Positions 15,281 through 24,240 are shown, counted from the stretch's first letter. The stretch is DNA of 24,268 nucleotides from JBGPIK01 sp041484845 (GCA_041484845.1 JBGPIK010000049.1:1-24268), one strand, 5' to 3'. Notes: generated by a model from the sequence alone, not told the origin. Numbers and translations: made by a program.

Positions 15281-18200
15281 CTACTTTTCCTCGGCTAAAT
15301 CTATATCAAGTCCCAGACTTTGGAGCTCTTTCACCATTACATTGAAAGATTCCGGAAGTCCCGGTTCAAGAAGATTATCGCCTTTGACAATGGCTTCGTA
15401 CATCCGTGTCCTGCCGATGACATCGTCGGATTTAACCGTTAACATCTCCTGCAGCGTATAGGCCGCGCCATAAGCTTCCAATGCCCAGACCTCCATTTCG
15501 CCGAGACGCTGCCCGCCGAACTGCGCTTTACCGCCGAGGGGCTGTTGCGTTACCAAAGAATACGGCCCCGTCGACCGGGCATGGATCTTGTCATCGACTA
15601 GGTGATGCAGTTTCATGATGTACATGACGCCGACCGTGACCTTACCGTCAAAGGGCTCACCGGTGCGGCCATCGTAGAGGGTAACCTGCCCGGTCGCCGG
15701 CAAGCCCGCTTTTCTGAGCAGGTTAAAAATCTCTTCTTCAGCCGCCCCGTCAAAAACCGGCGACGCAATGCGAACTCCGTCGCGATATTTTTCCGCCAAC
15801 TTTAACAAGTCGGGGTCTTTGAGACCCTCAATAAGTTCATTGGCCTCTTTGGTGTTCAAATATTCTTTCAAACGGCGGCGCAAGGTATCGATATCGTCGC
15901 GGTGATTCCGCAACAACTCATCAATTTGCTGACCCAGACTGCGCGCCGCCCAACCGAGATGGGCTTCCAAAATCTGTCCCACATTCATACGGGATGGCAC
16001 GCCGAGTGGGTTAAGTACAACGTCGACCGGAGTTCCGTCATCGAGATAGGGCATGTCTTCTTCCGGCAGAATACGCGAGATCACTCCTTTGTTTCCGTGA
16101 CGACCCGCCATTTTATCGCCAACCTGAAGCTTACGCTTGATGGCAACAAAGACTTTGACCATCTTGATCACGCCCGGCGGCAACTCGTCGCCACCCTTGA
16201 GCTTATCAATTTTGTCTTCAAATATGTCCTTAATGATTTTTACCTGCTCGACAGTACTCTCGACAACCCTGCCGAGTTCCGCCTCGACCGACTCATTGTC
16301 GACCCGGATCTCGCCCCAGTAAGATGTAGGAATTTGGTCCAAATCCTCTTCCGTGAGCTCCTTTCCCTTATTGAGCAGAACCTTACGGCTATCGTCACTT
16401 AACCGCACAGCGAGTCGGCGTCCGACGAGAAGTTTTTTGAGCCGCTTCAGCGCTCCCTCTTGGAGAATGCGAACCTCGTCGTGCTGATCCTTTCTCAGCC
16501 GCGTCACCTCTTCATCTTCAATGGCTTTACTTCTCTCGTCTTTTCCCAGGCCCTTGCGCGAGAAGATGCGCACGTTGATAACCGTACCCTCGACTCCGGG
16601 AGGAACTCGTAAAGAAGTGTCTCGAACTTCGCCGGCTTTTTCTCCGAATATGGCGCGCAACAACTTTTCTTCGGGCGAGAGTTGCGTCTCACCTTTAGGA
16701 GTAATTTTTCCAACCAAGATATCGCCTGGCTTGACTTCTGCGCCAATGCGAATAATACCGCTGTCATCGAGATTCATCAGCGCCTCATCGCCGACGTTCG
16801 GGATATCCCGGGTGATTTCTTCCGGGCCGAGCTTGGTATCGCGCGAAATGCATTCGAATTCTTCGATGTGAATCGAAGTATAAATGTCCTCCTTGACTAC
16901 GCGCTCACTGATAAGAATCGAATCTTCAAAGTTATAACCGCCCCAGGGCATGAGCGCTACGAGCACATTGCGACCCAAAGCGAGTTCTCCCATCTCGGTC
17001 GATGGGCCGTCAGCGATGACATCGCCCGCTTTTGCATGATCGCCGATCGCGACGATGGGTCTCTGGTTAATGCAAGTGTTTTGATTTGAACGCTGGTACT
17101 TAACCAGGTTATAAATATCGACGCCCGTGTCGCGAGCGCTCGAAGGCTTGTCCGCCTTCACCACGATGCGCGTGGAGTCCACGCTTTCGACCACACCTTC
17201 TCGGCGCGCGACAACGGTTACGCCCGAATCCCGCGCTACGGTCTTTTCCATGCCGGTGCCCACAAACGGCGCTTCGGTGCGTAACAGCGGCACGGCCTGT
17301 CGTTGCATATTGGATCCCATCAAGGCCCGATTAGCGTCGTCATTTTCCAGAAAAGGAATTAACGATGCCGCTACGCTCACCAACTGGTTGGGCGAAACGT
17401 CCATCAAGTTAACCTCTTCCGGTCGAGCCATGATAAATTCGCCGCCTTTGCGCGCGGACACGAGATCAACGGTGAAAGCGCCGCGGCCATCGATGGGGGC
17501 ATTGGCCTGGGCGATCACGTGATCCTCTTCTTCAAGAGCGGAAAGATACCGGATGCGATCCGTCACCCGGCCATTCTCCACCTCGCGGTACGGTGTCTCG
17601 ATAAATCCGAACTCATTGACCCTGGCATAGGTCGTCAGCGAAGCGATAAGACCGATATTGGGGCCTTCCGGCGTTTCAATAGGGCAGACCCGGCCGTAGT
17701 GGGTCGGATGAACGTCGCGCACCTCGAATCCGGCGCGCTCGCGAGTCAATCCCCCGGGGCCCAGAGCCGAAAGACGGCGCTTGTGGGTAATTTCGGAAAG
17801 GGGATTCGTTTGATCCATGAACTGAGATAACTGGCTGGAACCAAAGAACTCTTTGAGCGACGCTGAAACGGGCTTATAGTTGATGAGCTCCTGCGGCATC
17901 AACGTTTCGATGTCTTGGAGGCTCATTTTTTCTTTGATCGCCCGTTCCATGCGCACCAGTCCGACGCGGAAATGGTTTTCCACCAACTCCCCGACCGCGC
18001 GCACACGGCGGTTGCCCAGATGGTCAATGTCGTCCACCGAGCCATTGCCGTTCTTCAGCTCCATGAGATAACGAACCACCTCAAGGATGTCTTCTTTGCG
18101 TAAGGTTCCCTGTTCTAAGGGAATATTGAGCCGCATCCGATGGTTCAATTTGAGCCGGCCGACCTTTGATAAATCGTAACGATCGGAGTTAAAAAAGAGA

Positions 18201-19384
18201 TTGTTAAAAAAATTAGTTGCAGACTCGACGGTCGGCGGATCTCCCGGACGCAGGCGCCGGTAAATTTCCAAGACCGCATCCTGGGGGGAACGGATGCGGT
18301 CTTGCAGCAAGGTGTTTCGCAAGTAGGGCCCTACGTTAGACTCGTCGATAAACAGGACCTCAACTTGGTGGATGCCCTTTTCGCGAATCAGCTCCACCTT
18401 ATCCTGCGTGATCTCATGGTTGCACTCTAGCAAGACTTCTTTGGTCTGCGGATCGATGATGTCATGAGAAGCGACGCGACCCAGAATATCTTCCCAGCTA
18501 ATCGGGACCTGCTTTACCTTGGCCGCTTCCATTTGACGCAACACGGGCCGGGTAAACTTTTTTCCTTCCTTCACGATTAGATCGTTGGTCTTGGGATCGC
18601 GCACGTCAGATCCCACTTTAGCGCCAAGCAGATGGGTGGCATTAAAAACCAACGCCGGCTTGCGCCCATCGAAAACAACAGTGTCGCTTTTGTGGTAATA
18701 GTTGAGCAAATCCTCGGTGGTCATCCCGAGAGCACGCAACAAAACCGTAGCGTGGAATTTACGCCGGCGGTCAATGCGCACATAAAGGATATCGCGGGGA
18801 TCGAATTCGAGATCGACCCATGATCCGCGATACGGAATTATTCGCGCCGAGTAGAGCAGTTTTCCGCTCGCGTGGGTTTTCCCTTTGTCATGTTCGAAGA
18901 AAACACCCGGCGAACGATGGAGCTGGCTGACAATAACGCGCTCGGTCCCGTTGACCATGAATGTGCCGTTTCGCGTCATGAGCGGCATTTCGCCAAAGTA
19001 GACCTCTTGTTCTTTGACATTCTTAATGCTGCGTGAGCCGGTTTGTGCATCGACATCCCACAAAACCAGCTGCACCGTCACCTTCAACGGGGCAGCATAG
19101 GTCATGCCCCTTTGATGACACTCTTCCACATCGTACTTCGGTTCACCTAAAGCATAGCCGACAAATTCCAAGGACGCCGTTTCGTTGAAGTCCTTGATGG
19201 GAAACACCGACTTGAAAACCTCTTGGAGGCCGAGATTTTGACGCTGTGCCGGGATAACATCTTTTTGCAAAAATAGATCGTAGGAGTTTTTCTGGATTTC
19301 AATTAGGTAAGGGAGGTCGATGATCTTTTTGATCCTCCCGAAACTGCGGCGAAATCGCAAATTATTGGCCACCTGAAATGCCAT
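15281..19384 (-). CDS. rpoB: DNA-directed RNA polymerase subunit beta
   Basis: The beta subunit forms the other half of the catalytic cleft and binds rifampicin. The 1367 aa product starts MAFQVANNLRFRRSFGRIKK. The rifampicin region FFGSSQLSQFMDQTNPLSEI begins at 513. The residues equivalent to E. coli D516, H526 and S531 (here D524, H534, S539) are wild type, so rifampicin sensitivity is predicted. The position of E. coli N518 is Thr526. The C-terminus has GGKAQFGGQRLGEMEVWALE and AYGAAYTLQEMLTVKSDD, both canonical. GAGGAG precedes the ATG by 5 bases. It follows rplL after 68 nt. Confidence 0.99.
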   Translation of the reverse strand: MAFQVANNLRFRRSFGRIKKIIDLPYLIEIQKNSYDLFLQKDVIPAQRQNLGLQEVFKSVFPIKDFNETASLEFVGYALGEPKYDVEECHQRGMTYAAPLKVTVQLVLWDVDAQTGSRSIKNVKEQEVYFGEMPLMTRNGTFMVNGTERVIVSQLHRSPGVFFEHDKGKTHASGKLLYSARIIPYRGSWVDLEFDPRDILYVRIDRRRKFHATVLLRALGMTTEDLLNYYHKSDTVVFDGRKPALVFNATHLLGAKVGSDVRDPKTNDLIVKEGKKFTRPVLRQMEAAKVKQVPISWEDILGRVASHDIIDPQTKEVLLECNHEITQDKVELIREKGIHQVEVLFIDESNVGPYLRNTLLQDRIRSPQDAVLEIYRRLRPGDPPTVESATNFFNNLFFNSDRYDLSKVGRLKLNHRMRLNIPLEQGTLRKEDILEVVRYLMELKNGNGSVDDIDHLGNRRVRAVGELVENHFRVGLVRMERAIKEKMSLQDIETLMPQELINYKPVSASLKEFFGSSQLSQFMDQTNPLSEITHKRRLSALGPGGLTRERAGFEVRDVHPTHYGRVCPIETPEGPNIGLIASLTTYARVNEFGFIETPYREVENGRVTDRIRYLSALEEEDHVIAQANAPIDGRGAFTVDLVSARKGGEFIMARPEEVNLMDVSPNQLVSVAASLIPFLENDDANRALMGSNMQRQAVPLLRTEAPFVGTGMEKTVARDSGVTVVARREGVVESVDSTRIVVKADKPSSARDTGVDIYNLVKYQRSNQNTCINQRPIVAIGDHAKAGDVIADGPSTEMGELALGRNVLVALMPWGGYNFEDSILISERVVKEDIYTSIHIEEFECISRDTKLGPEEITRDIPNVGDEALMNLDDSGIIRIGAEVKPGDILVGKITPKGETQLSPEEKLLRAIFGEKAGEVRDTSLRVPPGVEGTVINVRIFSRKGLGKDERSKAIEDEEVTRLRKDQHDEVRILQEGALKRLKKLLVGRRLAVRLSDDSRKVLLNKGKELTEEDLDQIPTSYWGEIRVDNESVEAELGRVVESTVEQVKIIKDIFEDKIDKLKGGDELPPGVIKMVKVFVAIKRKLQVGDKMAGRHGNKGVISRILPEEDMPYLDDGTPVDVVLNPLGVPSRMNVGQILEAHLGWAARSLGQQIDELLRNHRDDIDTLRRRLKEYLNTKEANELIEGLKDPDLLKLAEKYRDGVRIASPVFDGAAEEEIFNLLRKAGLPATGQVTLYDGRTGEPFDGKVTVGVMYIMKLHHLVDDKIHARSTGPYSLVTQQPLGGKAQFGGQRLGEMEVWALEAYGAAYTLQEMLTVKSDDVIGRTRMYEAIVKGDNLLEPGLPESFNVMVKELQSLGLDIDLAEEK

Positions 19385-19452
19385 GCTTGCTCCTCTTTGG
19401 CTATTGTATACGGACCATTATTAAAGGATCGGGCAACAGCACCGCCCACCGT

Positions 19453-19830
19453 CTACTTAATTTCAACTTTTGCGCCCTGCTCCTCAAGCTTCTTCTTGAT
19501 CGTCTCTGCTTCGGCCTTGGCAACTCCTTCCTTCACAGGTTTCGGCGCCCCATCAACTAAGTCCTTAGCTTCTTTCAAACCGAGGCCCGTGAGCTCACGT
19601 ACAACCTTGATGACTTGAATTTTCTTTTCACCCACCTCGGCGAGAATAACGTTGAATTCCGTCTTTTCCTCGGCCACGGCCGCAGGGCCGCTCGTGGCCG
19701 CAGCAACAGCTACCGGCGCCGCGGCGCTAACGCCCAATTCATCTTCCAATTCCTTTACGAGCGCCGCGGCGTCCATCAACGTCATATTCTTGATGTAATC
19801 TTTAACTTGTTCTCTCGATACCTCAGCCAT
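19453..19830 (-). CDS. rplL: 50S ribosomal protein L7/L12
   Basis: L7/L12 dimers form the flexible stalk that recruits translational GTPases. ATG 19830 gives 125 aa starting MAEVSREQVKDYIKNMTLMD; the frame is open further upstream to 19902, across the rplJ-rplL gap, without family support. An N-terminal dimerisation domain is followed by an Ala/Val-rich hinge (about residues 36-55). The globular C-terminal domain has EKTEFNVILAEVGEKKIQVI and VRELTGLGLKEAKDLVDGAP. GGGGGA precedes the start. It lies 40 nt after rplJ. Confidence 0.97.
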   Translation of the reverse strand: MAEVSREQVKDYIKNMTLMDAAALVKELEDELGVSAAAPVAVAAATSGPAAVAEEKTEFNVILAEVGEKKIQVIKVVRELTGLGLKEAKDLVDGAPKPVKEGVAKAEAETIKKKLEEQGAKVEIK

Positions 19831-19870
19831 AAAAGATTCCCCCTTTAGTTGATTCCAAATCAAATTTTTT

Positions 19871-20413
19871 TTATTCCGATTTACTCTTGCGCAAAGATTC
19901 AAGTAACCTGACCACCCGCGCGCCCGGCTCTTGAATCAGGCGAACCAACTGAGTCGCGGGCGCCTGAATCATTGCCAGCACCTTGGCCTGCAATTCAGGT
20001 TTACTGGGCATTTGAGACAAGGCCTTCACCTTGGCCGAATCCAAGAATTGGCCCTCAAAAACACCGCCTTTAATTTTTATTTTGTCATTTTCTTCAGCAA
20101 ACCTGACCAAGGTTTTAGAGAGCACGACCGGATCATCGTACGCAAAAACCCAACCATTCGGCCCCTCAAGCATCCGCTCTAGATCCGCATAGTGGGTATC
20201 TTTAAGCGCCCGGCGCGCCAGGGTATTTTTGATCACGTGGTATTCGCCCGACGCTTGTCGTACTTCGCGTCTTAAACGAGTGATCTGCGCTACGGTGAGG
20301 CCTCGGTATTCCGTAACAATCGCCATTTTTGCCGATCTCAATCGTTCATGAACGGCCGCAACGGTTTCGGCCTTCTCCGCATGACTAGCACGCGACGTTT
20401 CCAGTTCCGCCAT
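19871..20413 (-). CDS. rplJ: 50S ribosomal protein L10
   Basis: L10 anchors the L7/L12 stalk to 23S rRNA and L11. ATG 20413 gives 180 aa starting MAELETSRASHAEKAETVAA, with GGGAG about 6 bases upstream; an extension to 20455 is unsupported. The core segments are AIVTEYRGLTVAQITRLRRE and YHVIKNTLARRALKDT, and a helical C-terminus ends in RLLESLRKSKSE, where L7/L12 dimers would bind. The 60-nt gap after rplA is much shorter than the long structured L10 leader of E. coli; only a 5-bp CGCAA/TTGCG hairpin is visible in it. Confidence 0.96.
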   Translation of the reverse strand: MAELETSRASHAEKAETVAAVHERLRSAKMAIVTEYRGLTVAQITRLRREVRQASGEYHVIKNTLARRALKDTHYADLERMLEGPNGWVFAYDDPVVLSKTLVRFAEENDKIKIKGGVFEGQFLDSAKVKALSQMPSKPELQAKVLAMIQAPATQLVRLIQEPGARVVRLLESLRKSKSE

Positions 20414-20473
20414 CTTTCTCTCCCTAATCACCCACGCAAAATTGTTGCGGCACACCCGCGCCGGCGAGCCCGA

Positions 20474-21178
20474 TTAAGCAGCCATCCCTCTTATCTGGGA
20501 CAAATCGACTTTAATGCCTGGGCCCATCGTTGTTGAAAGGGTAACTCCGCGAACGTAATTGCCTTTGGCAGAGGCCGGCTTCGCCCTTAAGATCGCCATC
20601 AGAACCGCGCGCGCATTATCGATCAGCTTCTCGGCATCGAAAGAGGCTTTGCCAACGGGGACATGAACAATACCGGCCTTATCGACGCGAAACTCGAGTT
20701 TCCCGGCTTTGATTTCTTTGACTGCCTTTCCGATTTCCACAGTTACGGTACCTGTCTTGGGGTTGGGCATAAGACCTCGCGGACCTAAGACCTTACCGAT
20801 GCGACCGACGGCTGCCATCATATCGGGTGTCGCAACCGCCTTGTCAAAATCGAACCAGCCTTCGCTTATTTTTTTGATCAGTTCGTCGCTCCCGATAAAA
20901 TCCGCGCCCGCTTCTTGCGCTTCTTTTTCTTTCTCCCCTTTAGCAAAGGCAAGAACCCGAACCGTCTTCCCCATACCATGCGGCAAGCTGACCGTCCCGC
21001 GAACATTTTGATCAGCCTGTCGAGGATCGACTCCTAATCGAATCGCCAATTCCACGGTTTCGTCGAATTTGGCCCGCGCCGTGTCCCGGAGTAATCGAAG
21101 GCCATCCTCCAACAGGTAGCGCTGAGTTCGATCGACTTTTGCCAATGCAGCCTGATAACTTTTTCCCTTTCCGTTCAT
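20474..21178 (-). CDS. rplA: 50S ribosomal protein L1
   Basis: L1 forms the mobile stalk that guides E-site tRNA out of the ribosome, and in E. coli it represses the L11 operon. ATG 21178 gives 234 aa starting MNGKGKSYQAALAKVDRTQR; a TTG four codons upstream would place the AGGGA ribosome site inside the gene. Conserved blocks are GTVSLPHGMGKTVRVLAFAK, KVLGPRGLMPNPKTGTVT and the C-terminal ARAVLMAILRAKPASAKGNY. It follows rplK after a 75-nt gap, long for this cluster. No L1 target was recognised there with confidence. Confidence 0.96.
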   Translation of the reverse strand: MNGKGKSYQAALAKVDRTQRYLLEDGLRLLRDTARAKFDETVELAIRLGVDPRQADQNVRGTVSLPHGMGKTVRVLAFAKGEKEKEAQEAGADFIGSDELIKKISEGWFDFDKAVATPDMMAAVGRIGKVLGPRGLMPNPKTGTVTVEIGKAVKEIKAGKLEFRVDKAGIVHVPVGKASFDAEKLIDNARAVLMAILRAKPASAKGNYVRGVTLSTTMGPGIKVDLSQIRGMAA

Positions 21179-21253
21179 TGTTTCCCTCAAACTTGGATTC
21201 AGAATTAAATGACCGCACCGACGCTTGGGATGCTAAACCCTCAGCCCCATGGG

Positions 21254-21679
21254 CTAACCTTCAATCTCCAGGCCAAGACTCCTAGCCGTACCTTCGACAG
21301 ACTTTTCCGCCGCAGCGAGATCTTTGGCGGTGAGGTCTTTAAGTTTAAGTTCTGCGATTTGTCTCACCTGAGCTCGCGTCACTTTTCCGACGTTAACCTT
21401 ACCCGGCTCCGCGGAACCCTTCTCGACCCCCGCGGCTTTTTTTAACAGCACCGAAGCTGGCGGTGTTTTGGTAACGAAAGTAAATGACCGATCAGCGTAC
21501 ACCGTGATGATCACCGGAGTGACCATACCTTGTTGGGACTGCGTCGCAGCATTGAAAGCCTTGCAGAACTCCATAATGTTAACGCCGCGCTGCCCCAAGG
21601 CAGGGCCCACGGGCGGGCTAGGATTTGCCTGGCCCGCTGGAATTTGAAGTTTAATTTCTCCTATGACCTTTTTCGCCAT
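21254..21679 (-). CDS. rplK: 50S ribosomal protein L11
   Basis: L11 forms the base of the GTPase-associated centre with L10 and 23S rRNA helices 43-44. It is the site through which RelA senses uncharged tRNA and thiopeptides act. The 141 aa product starts MAKKVIGEIKLQIPAGQANP. SPPVGPALGQRGVNIMEFCK is the Pro-rich N-terminal signature, and TRAQVRQIAELKLKDL with the LGLEIEG end is the RNA-binding domain. AAGGG precedes the ATG. It follows nusG after 17 nt. Confidence 0.98.
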   Translation of the reverse strand: MAKKVIGEIKLQIPAGQANPSPPVGPALGQRGVNIMEFCKAFNAATQSQQGMVTPVIITVYADRSFTFVTKTPPASVLLKKAAGVEKGSAEPGKVNVGKVTRAQVRQIAELKLKDLTAKDLAAAEKSVEGTARSLGLEIEG

Positions 21680-21696
21680 TTTTTCGACCCTTATGT

Positions 21697-22227
21697 CTAG
21701 TTGCGCTCAACCTGGACGAACTCCAGTTCCACGGGAGTCGCTCGCCCGAAGATGCTAATAAGAACCCGGAGCTTCCCCTTGTCTGGCCGAACTTCTTCCA
21801 CGACACCGTTGAAATCAGCAAATGGACCATCAACGACCTTTACGTTCTCACCCACCGTAAAAAGAACCCGCGGCTTGGGCTTGATGGCCCCCTCTTCCAT
21901 TTGTTGAGTGATCGTTCTGACTTCTTCGTCGGTCACAGGTGGCGGATTGATACTGCCCCCGACAAAACCTGTAACCTTCGGCGTTTCTTTTACTACGTGC
22001 CAGGTGTCGTCATTCAATTCCATTTGCACGAGGATGTAGCCTGGAAAGAATTTCCGCGAGGAGGTCTTCTTCTTTCCCTTGACAAGCTCGACGACTTTTT
22101 CAACGGGGACCAGAATCTCGCCAAAGAATTCCTGCCTGCCGAGCGCTTTAATGCGCTCCTCAAGAGCCGCTTTCGCCTTCTGTTCATACCCGGAAAATGT
22201 ATGAACGATGTACCATTGTTTCGCCAT
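21697..22227 (-). CDS. nusG: Transcription termination/antitermination protein NusG
   Basis: NusG binds RNA polymerase through its NGN domain and reaches Rho or S10 through its KOW domain, coupling transcription to translation. The 176 aa product starts MAKQWYIVHTFSGYEQKAKA. The NGN domain contains KKTSSRKFFPGYILVQMELN and TPKVTGFVGGSINPPP. The KOW domain (about 122-174) contains GENVKVVDGPFADFNGVVEE and a GRATPVELEFVQVE end. Length is near the usual 175-180. It lies 19 nt after secE in the normal secE-nusG pair. Confidence 0.98.
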   Translation of the reverse strand: MAKQWYIVHTFSGYEQKAKAALEERIKALGRQEFFGEILVPVEKVVELVKGKKKTSSRKFFPGYILVQMELNDDTWHVVKETPKVTGFVGGSINPPPVTDEEVRTITQQMEEGAIKPKPRVLFTVGENVKVVDGPFADFNGVVEEVRPDKGKLRVLISIFGRATPVELEFVQVERN

Positions 22228-22246
22228 AAGCGGAGACTCTAAAAAA

Positions 22247-22450
22247 TTAATCGATGATGGCCTGAATGGCTTTGGTCAGCCCCAAATCTACAACCGCCAA
22301 GTACACGGAAATTAATATCACCAGGACAATGACGACAAGGGTCGCGGCATAGGTCTCTTTCCGCGATGGCCAATAAACCTTCTTAAGCTCCTGCCACGAT
22401 TCTTCGAAAAATTGGATCGCATGCTGCACACTATCCTGGACTTTTTGCAT
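22247..22450 (-). CDS. secE: Preprotein translocase subunit SecE
   Basis: SecE is the essential clamp of the SecYEG channel in the inner membrane. I choose ATG 22450 (67 aa, starting MQKVQDSVQHAIQFFEESWQ) because GGGAG lies exactly 5 bases upstream. ATG 22462 would give 71 aa with only weak ribosome-site support. The frame also runs on into the tRNA-Trp gene, which cannot be coding. The amphipathic helix carries the family WQELKKVYWPSRKET motif (19-33). A single hydrophobic segment follows (about 36-56), so this is the short one-helix form rather than the three-helix form of E. coli. Confidence 0.94.
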   Translation of the reverse strand: MQKVQDSVQHAIQFFEESWQELKKVYWPSRKETYAATLVVIVLVILISVYLAVVDLGLTKAIQAIID

Positions 22451-22483
22451 CCATTCTCCCATGAGGACACCCAACCGATGAGA

Positions 22484-22561
22484 TGGCGGGTCAGGCAGGA
22501 CTCGAACCTGCAACAACCGGATTTGGAGTCCGGCGCTCTAGCCAATTGGAGCTACTGACCC
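22484..22561 (-). tRNA. trnW: tRNA-Trp (CCA anticodon)
   Basis: A full cloverleaf can be drawn. The acceptor pairs GGGTCAG with CTGACCC. The D stem is GCTC/GAGC. The anticodon stem is CCGGA/TCCGG with loop CTCCAAA (anticodon CCA at 22524-22526). The T stem is GCAGG/CCTGC with loop TTCGAGT. The discriminator is G and the CCA end is encoded. It lies between rpmG and secE, the standard tuf-trpT-secE context. Confidence 0.97.
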
Positions 22562-22572
22562 CTGTATCTCCG

Positions 22573-22725
22573 TTAGACTTTTACCTCTCGATGCAGGGTA
22601 TGGGTCCGGCAAGAAGAACAGAATTTTTTTAGCGATAGCTTTTCCGTGGTTTTCTTTCTGTTTTTCGTCGTTGTGTAATTCTTGCGCTTACATCGGTCGC
22701 AAGCAAACCCTATGAGTTCCCGCAT
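22573..22725 (-). CDS. rpmG: 50S ribosomal protein L33, zinc-binding
   Basis: L33 is a small large-subunit protein near the E site. The 50 aa product (ATG 22725 to TAA 22573) starts MRELIGFACDRCKRKNYTTT and ends in CSSCRTHTLHREVKV. Cys9, Cys12, Cys36 and Cys39 form the four-Cys zinc site of the C+ type. GGGAGG lies 8 bases before the ATG. It fills the gap between tuf and tRNA-Trp, a common place for rpmG. Length matches the usual 49-55 residues. Confidence 0.95.
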   Translation of the reverse strand: MRELIGFACDRCKRKNYTTTKNRKKTTEKLSLKKFCSSCRTHTLHREVKV

Positions 22726-22749
22726 GGCTGCAGCCTCCCTCGCCCAGCG

Positions 22750-23940
22750 CTATTGTAGGATCTTGGTGACCACACCCGCGCCGACTGTTCTACCACCTTC
22801 ACGGATTGCAAATTTTAATCCGTCATCCATGGCAACCGGCGTAATCAATTCAATTTCGACATTGATATTGTCGCCTGGCATAACCATTTCAGTACCTTCC
22901 GGCAGCTTTACAACGCCGGTAACGTCCGTTGTTCGGAAATAGAATTGCGGTCGATACCCATTGAAGAATGGAGTATGGCGCCCGCCCTCTTCTTTAGTCA
23001 AAACATAGGCCTCGGCATTAAATCTCGTGTGCGGAGTAATGCTCCCCGGCTTAGCGAGCACCTGACCTCTTTCTACGTCCTCGCGTTTGGTGCCACGCAG
23101 CAGGACGCCGATATTATCACCGGCTCGCCCTTCATCTAAAAGTTTGCGGAACATTTCAACCCCTGTTGCGACGGTCTTCTGAGTAGCCTTGAAGCCAACG
23201 ATCTCGATTTCTTCACCGACTTTAATGACTCCCCGCTCAACTCGCCCCGTAACCACCGTACCACGGCCACTGATGGTGAAAACATCTTCGACGGGCATGA
23301 TAAACGGTTTATCCACAACCCGAACCGGCTCCTGGACGAAAGAATCGACAGCATCCATCAGCTTGAGAATGGCACCCTCGCCCATTTCTGACGTATCGCC
23401 CTCCAACGCTTTCAATGCGCTGCCGATGACGACCGGGATATCGTCGCCGGGAAATTTATATTTTGAGAGGAGTTCACGCACTTCGAGTTCGACAAGCTCA
23501 AGAAGTTCTTTGTCATCCACCATGTCCGCTTTATTAAGGAACACAACAATAGCCGGGACTCCGACCTGACGGGCTAACAGGATATGTTCCCGGGTTTGCG
23601 GCATCGGTCCGTCAGCGGCGGAAACGACCAGGATTGCGCCATCCATCTGCGCCGCGCCGGTGATCATATTCTTGATGTAATCGGCGTGCCCCGGGCAATC
23701 GACGTGCGCATAGTGGCGTTTAGCCGTTTCATATTCGACGTGGGCGATATTGATGGTTACGCCCCTTTCTCTTTCTTCCGGCGCCTTATCGATCTGATCA
23801 TAGGCCATGAACTTTGCCCCGCCTGACTTTTCTAAGACTTTGGTAATCGCAGCGGTCAACGTGGTCTTACCGTGGTCGACGTGGCCGATTGTTCCGATGT
23901 TTAGGTGCGGTTTCTTCCGCTCAAACTTCTGCTTGCTCAT
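22750..23940 (-). CDS. tuf: Translation elongation factor Tu
   Basis: EF-Tu delivers aminoacyl-tRNA to the ribosomal A site as a GTP complex. The 396 aa product starts MSKQKFERKKPHLNIGTIGH and is the usual length. G-motifs are GHVDHGKT (19-26), the RERGVTINIAHVEY switch segment, DCPGH (81-85) and NKAD (136-139). Domains 2 and 3 include RGTVVTGRVERGVIKVGEEI and GYRPQFYFRTTDVTGVVKLP. GGAGG lies 5 bases before the ATG. It is the only tuf in the window and follows tRNA-Thr by 55 nt, resembling the E. coli tRNA-tufB operon; co-transcription with the tRNAs is likely. Confidence 0.98.
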   Translation of the reverse strand: MSKQKFERKKPHLNIGTIGHVDHGKTTLTAAITKVLEKSGGAKFMAYDQIDKAPEERERGVTINIAHVEYETAKRHYAHVDCPGHADYIKNMITGAAQMDGAILVVSAADGPMPQTREHILLARQVGVPAIVVFLNKADMVDDKELLELVELEVRELLSKYKFPGDDIPVVIGSALKALEGDTSEMGEGAILKLMDAVDSFVQEPVRVVDKPFIMPVEDVFTISGRGTVVTGRVERGVIKVGEEIEIVGFKATQKTVATGVEMFRKLLDEGRAGDNIGVLLRGTKREDVERGQVLAKPGSITPHTRFNAEAYVLTKEEGGRHTPFFNGYRPQFYFRTTDVTGVVKLPEGTEMVMPGDNINVEIELITPVAMDDGLKFAIREGGRTVGAGVVTKILQ

Positions 23941-23995
23941 CTCTTCCTCCTATAGCCTATCCCTATGAAGCGCTTAAACTTATATACAATGACAA

Positions 23996-24068
23996 AGCCC
24001 AGGAGCGGGATCGAACCGCCGACCTCGTCCTTACCAAGGACGTGCTCTACCGACTGAGCTACCTGGGC
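23996..24068 (-). tRNA. trnT: tRNA-Thr (GGT anticodon)
   Basis: The acceptor pairs GCCCAGG with CCTGGGC. The D stem is GCTC/GAGC. The anticodon stem is CGTCC/GGACG with loop TTGGTAA (anticodon GGT at 24033-24035). The T arm is GGCGG/CCGCT with one G-U pair. The base after the acceptor is T and is followed by TTG, so the CCA end is not encoded and must be added after transcription. It lies directly before tuf. Confidence 0.95.
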
Positions 24069-24152
24069 ATATCAGTCGATGGCTTTTAGCATCCGGCTAC
24101 GTTTTCGAGCATCTAACGGCCTTTTGCCTTCTCCTACCCGCTGTACGCAAAT

Positions 24153-24228
24153 TGGAGCGGGAAACGGGACTCGAACCCGCGACCCCGAGCTTGGAAGGCT
24201 CGCGCTCTACCAACTGAGCTATTCCCGC
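24153..24228 (-). tRNA. trnG: tRNA-Gly (TCC anticodon)
   Basis: The acceptor pairs GCGGGAA with TTCCCGC. The D stem is GCTC/GAGC. The anticodon stem is CGAGC/GCTCG with loop CTTCCAA (anticodon TCC at 24193-24195). The T stem is GCGGG/CCCGT with loop TTCGAGT. Discriminator T and an encoded CCA follow. It sits 84 nt upstream of tRNA-Thr in the classical Tyr-Gly-Thr-tuf array; I see no clear promoter or terminator in that spacer. Confidence 0.96.
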
Positions 24229-24240
24229 AACTCATTTTTA

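Noticed and set aside
21243..21255. AGCCC/GGGCT hairpin at the rplK stop as an L1 operator
   Set aside because: The stem is 5 bp with a 3-nt loop, and I could not match it to the known L1 target structure; too little to call.
22451..22545. Frames reading from the tRNA-Trp gene into secE
   Set aside because: They translate tRNA sequence; SecE begins at ATG 22450 (or 22462) downstream of the tRNA 3' end.
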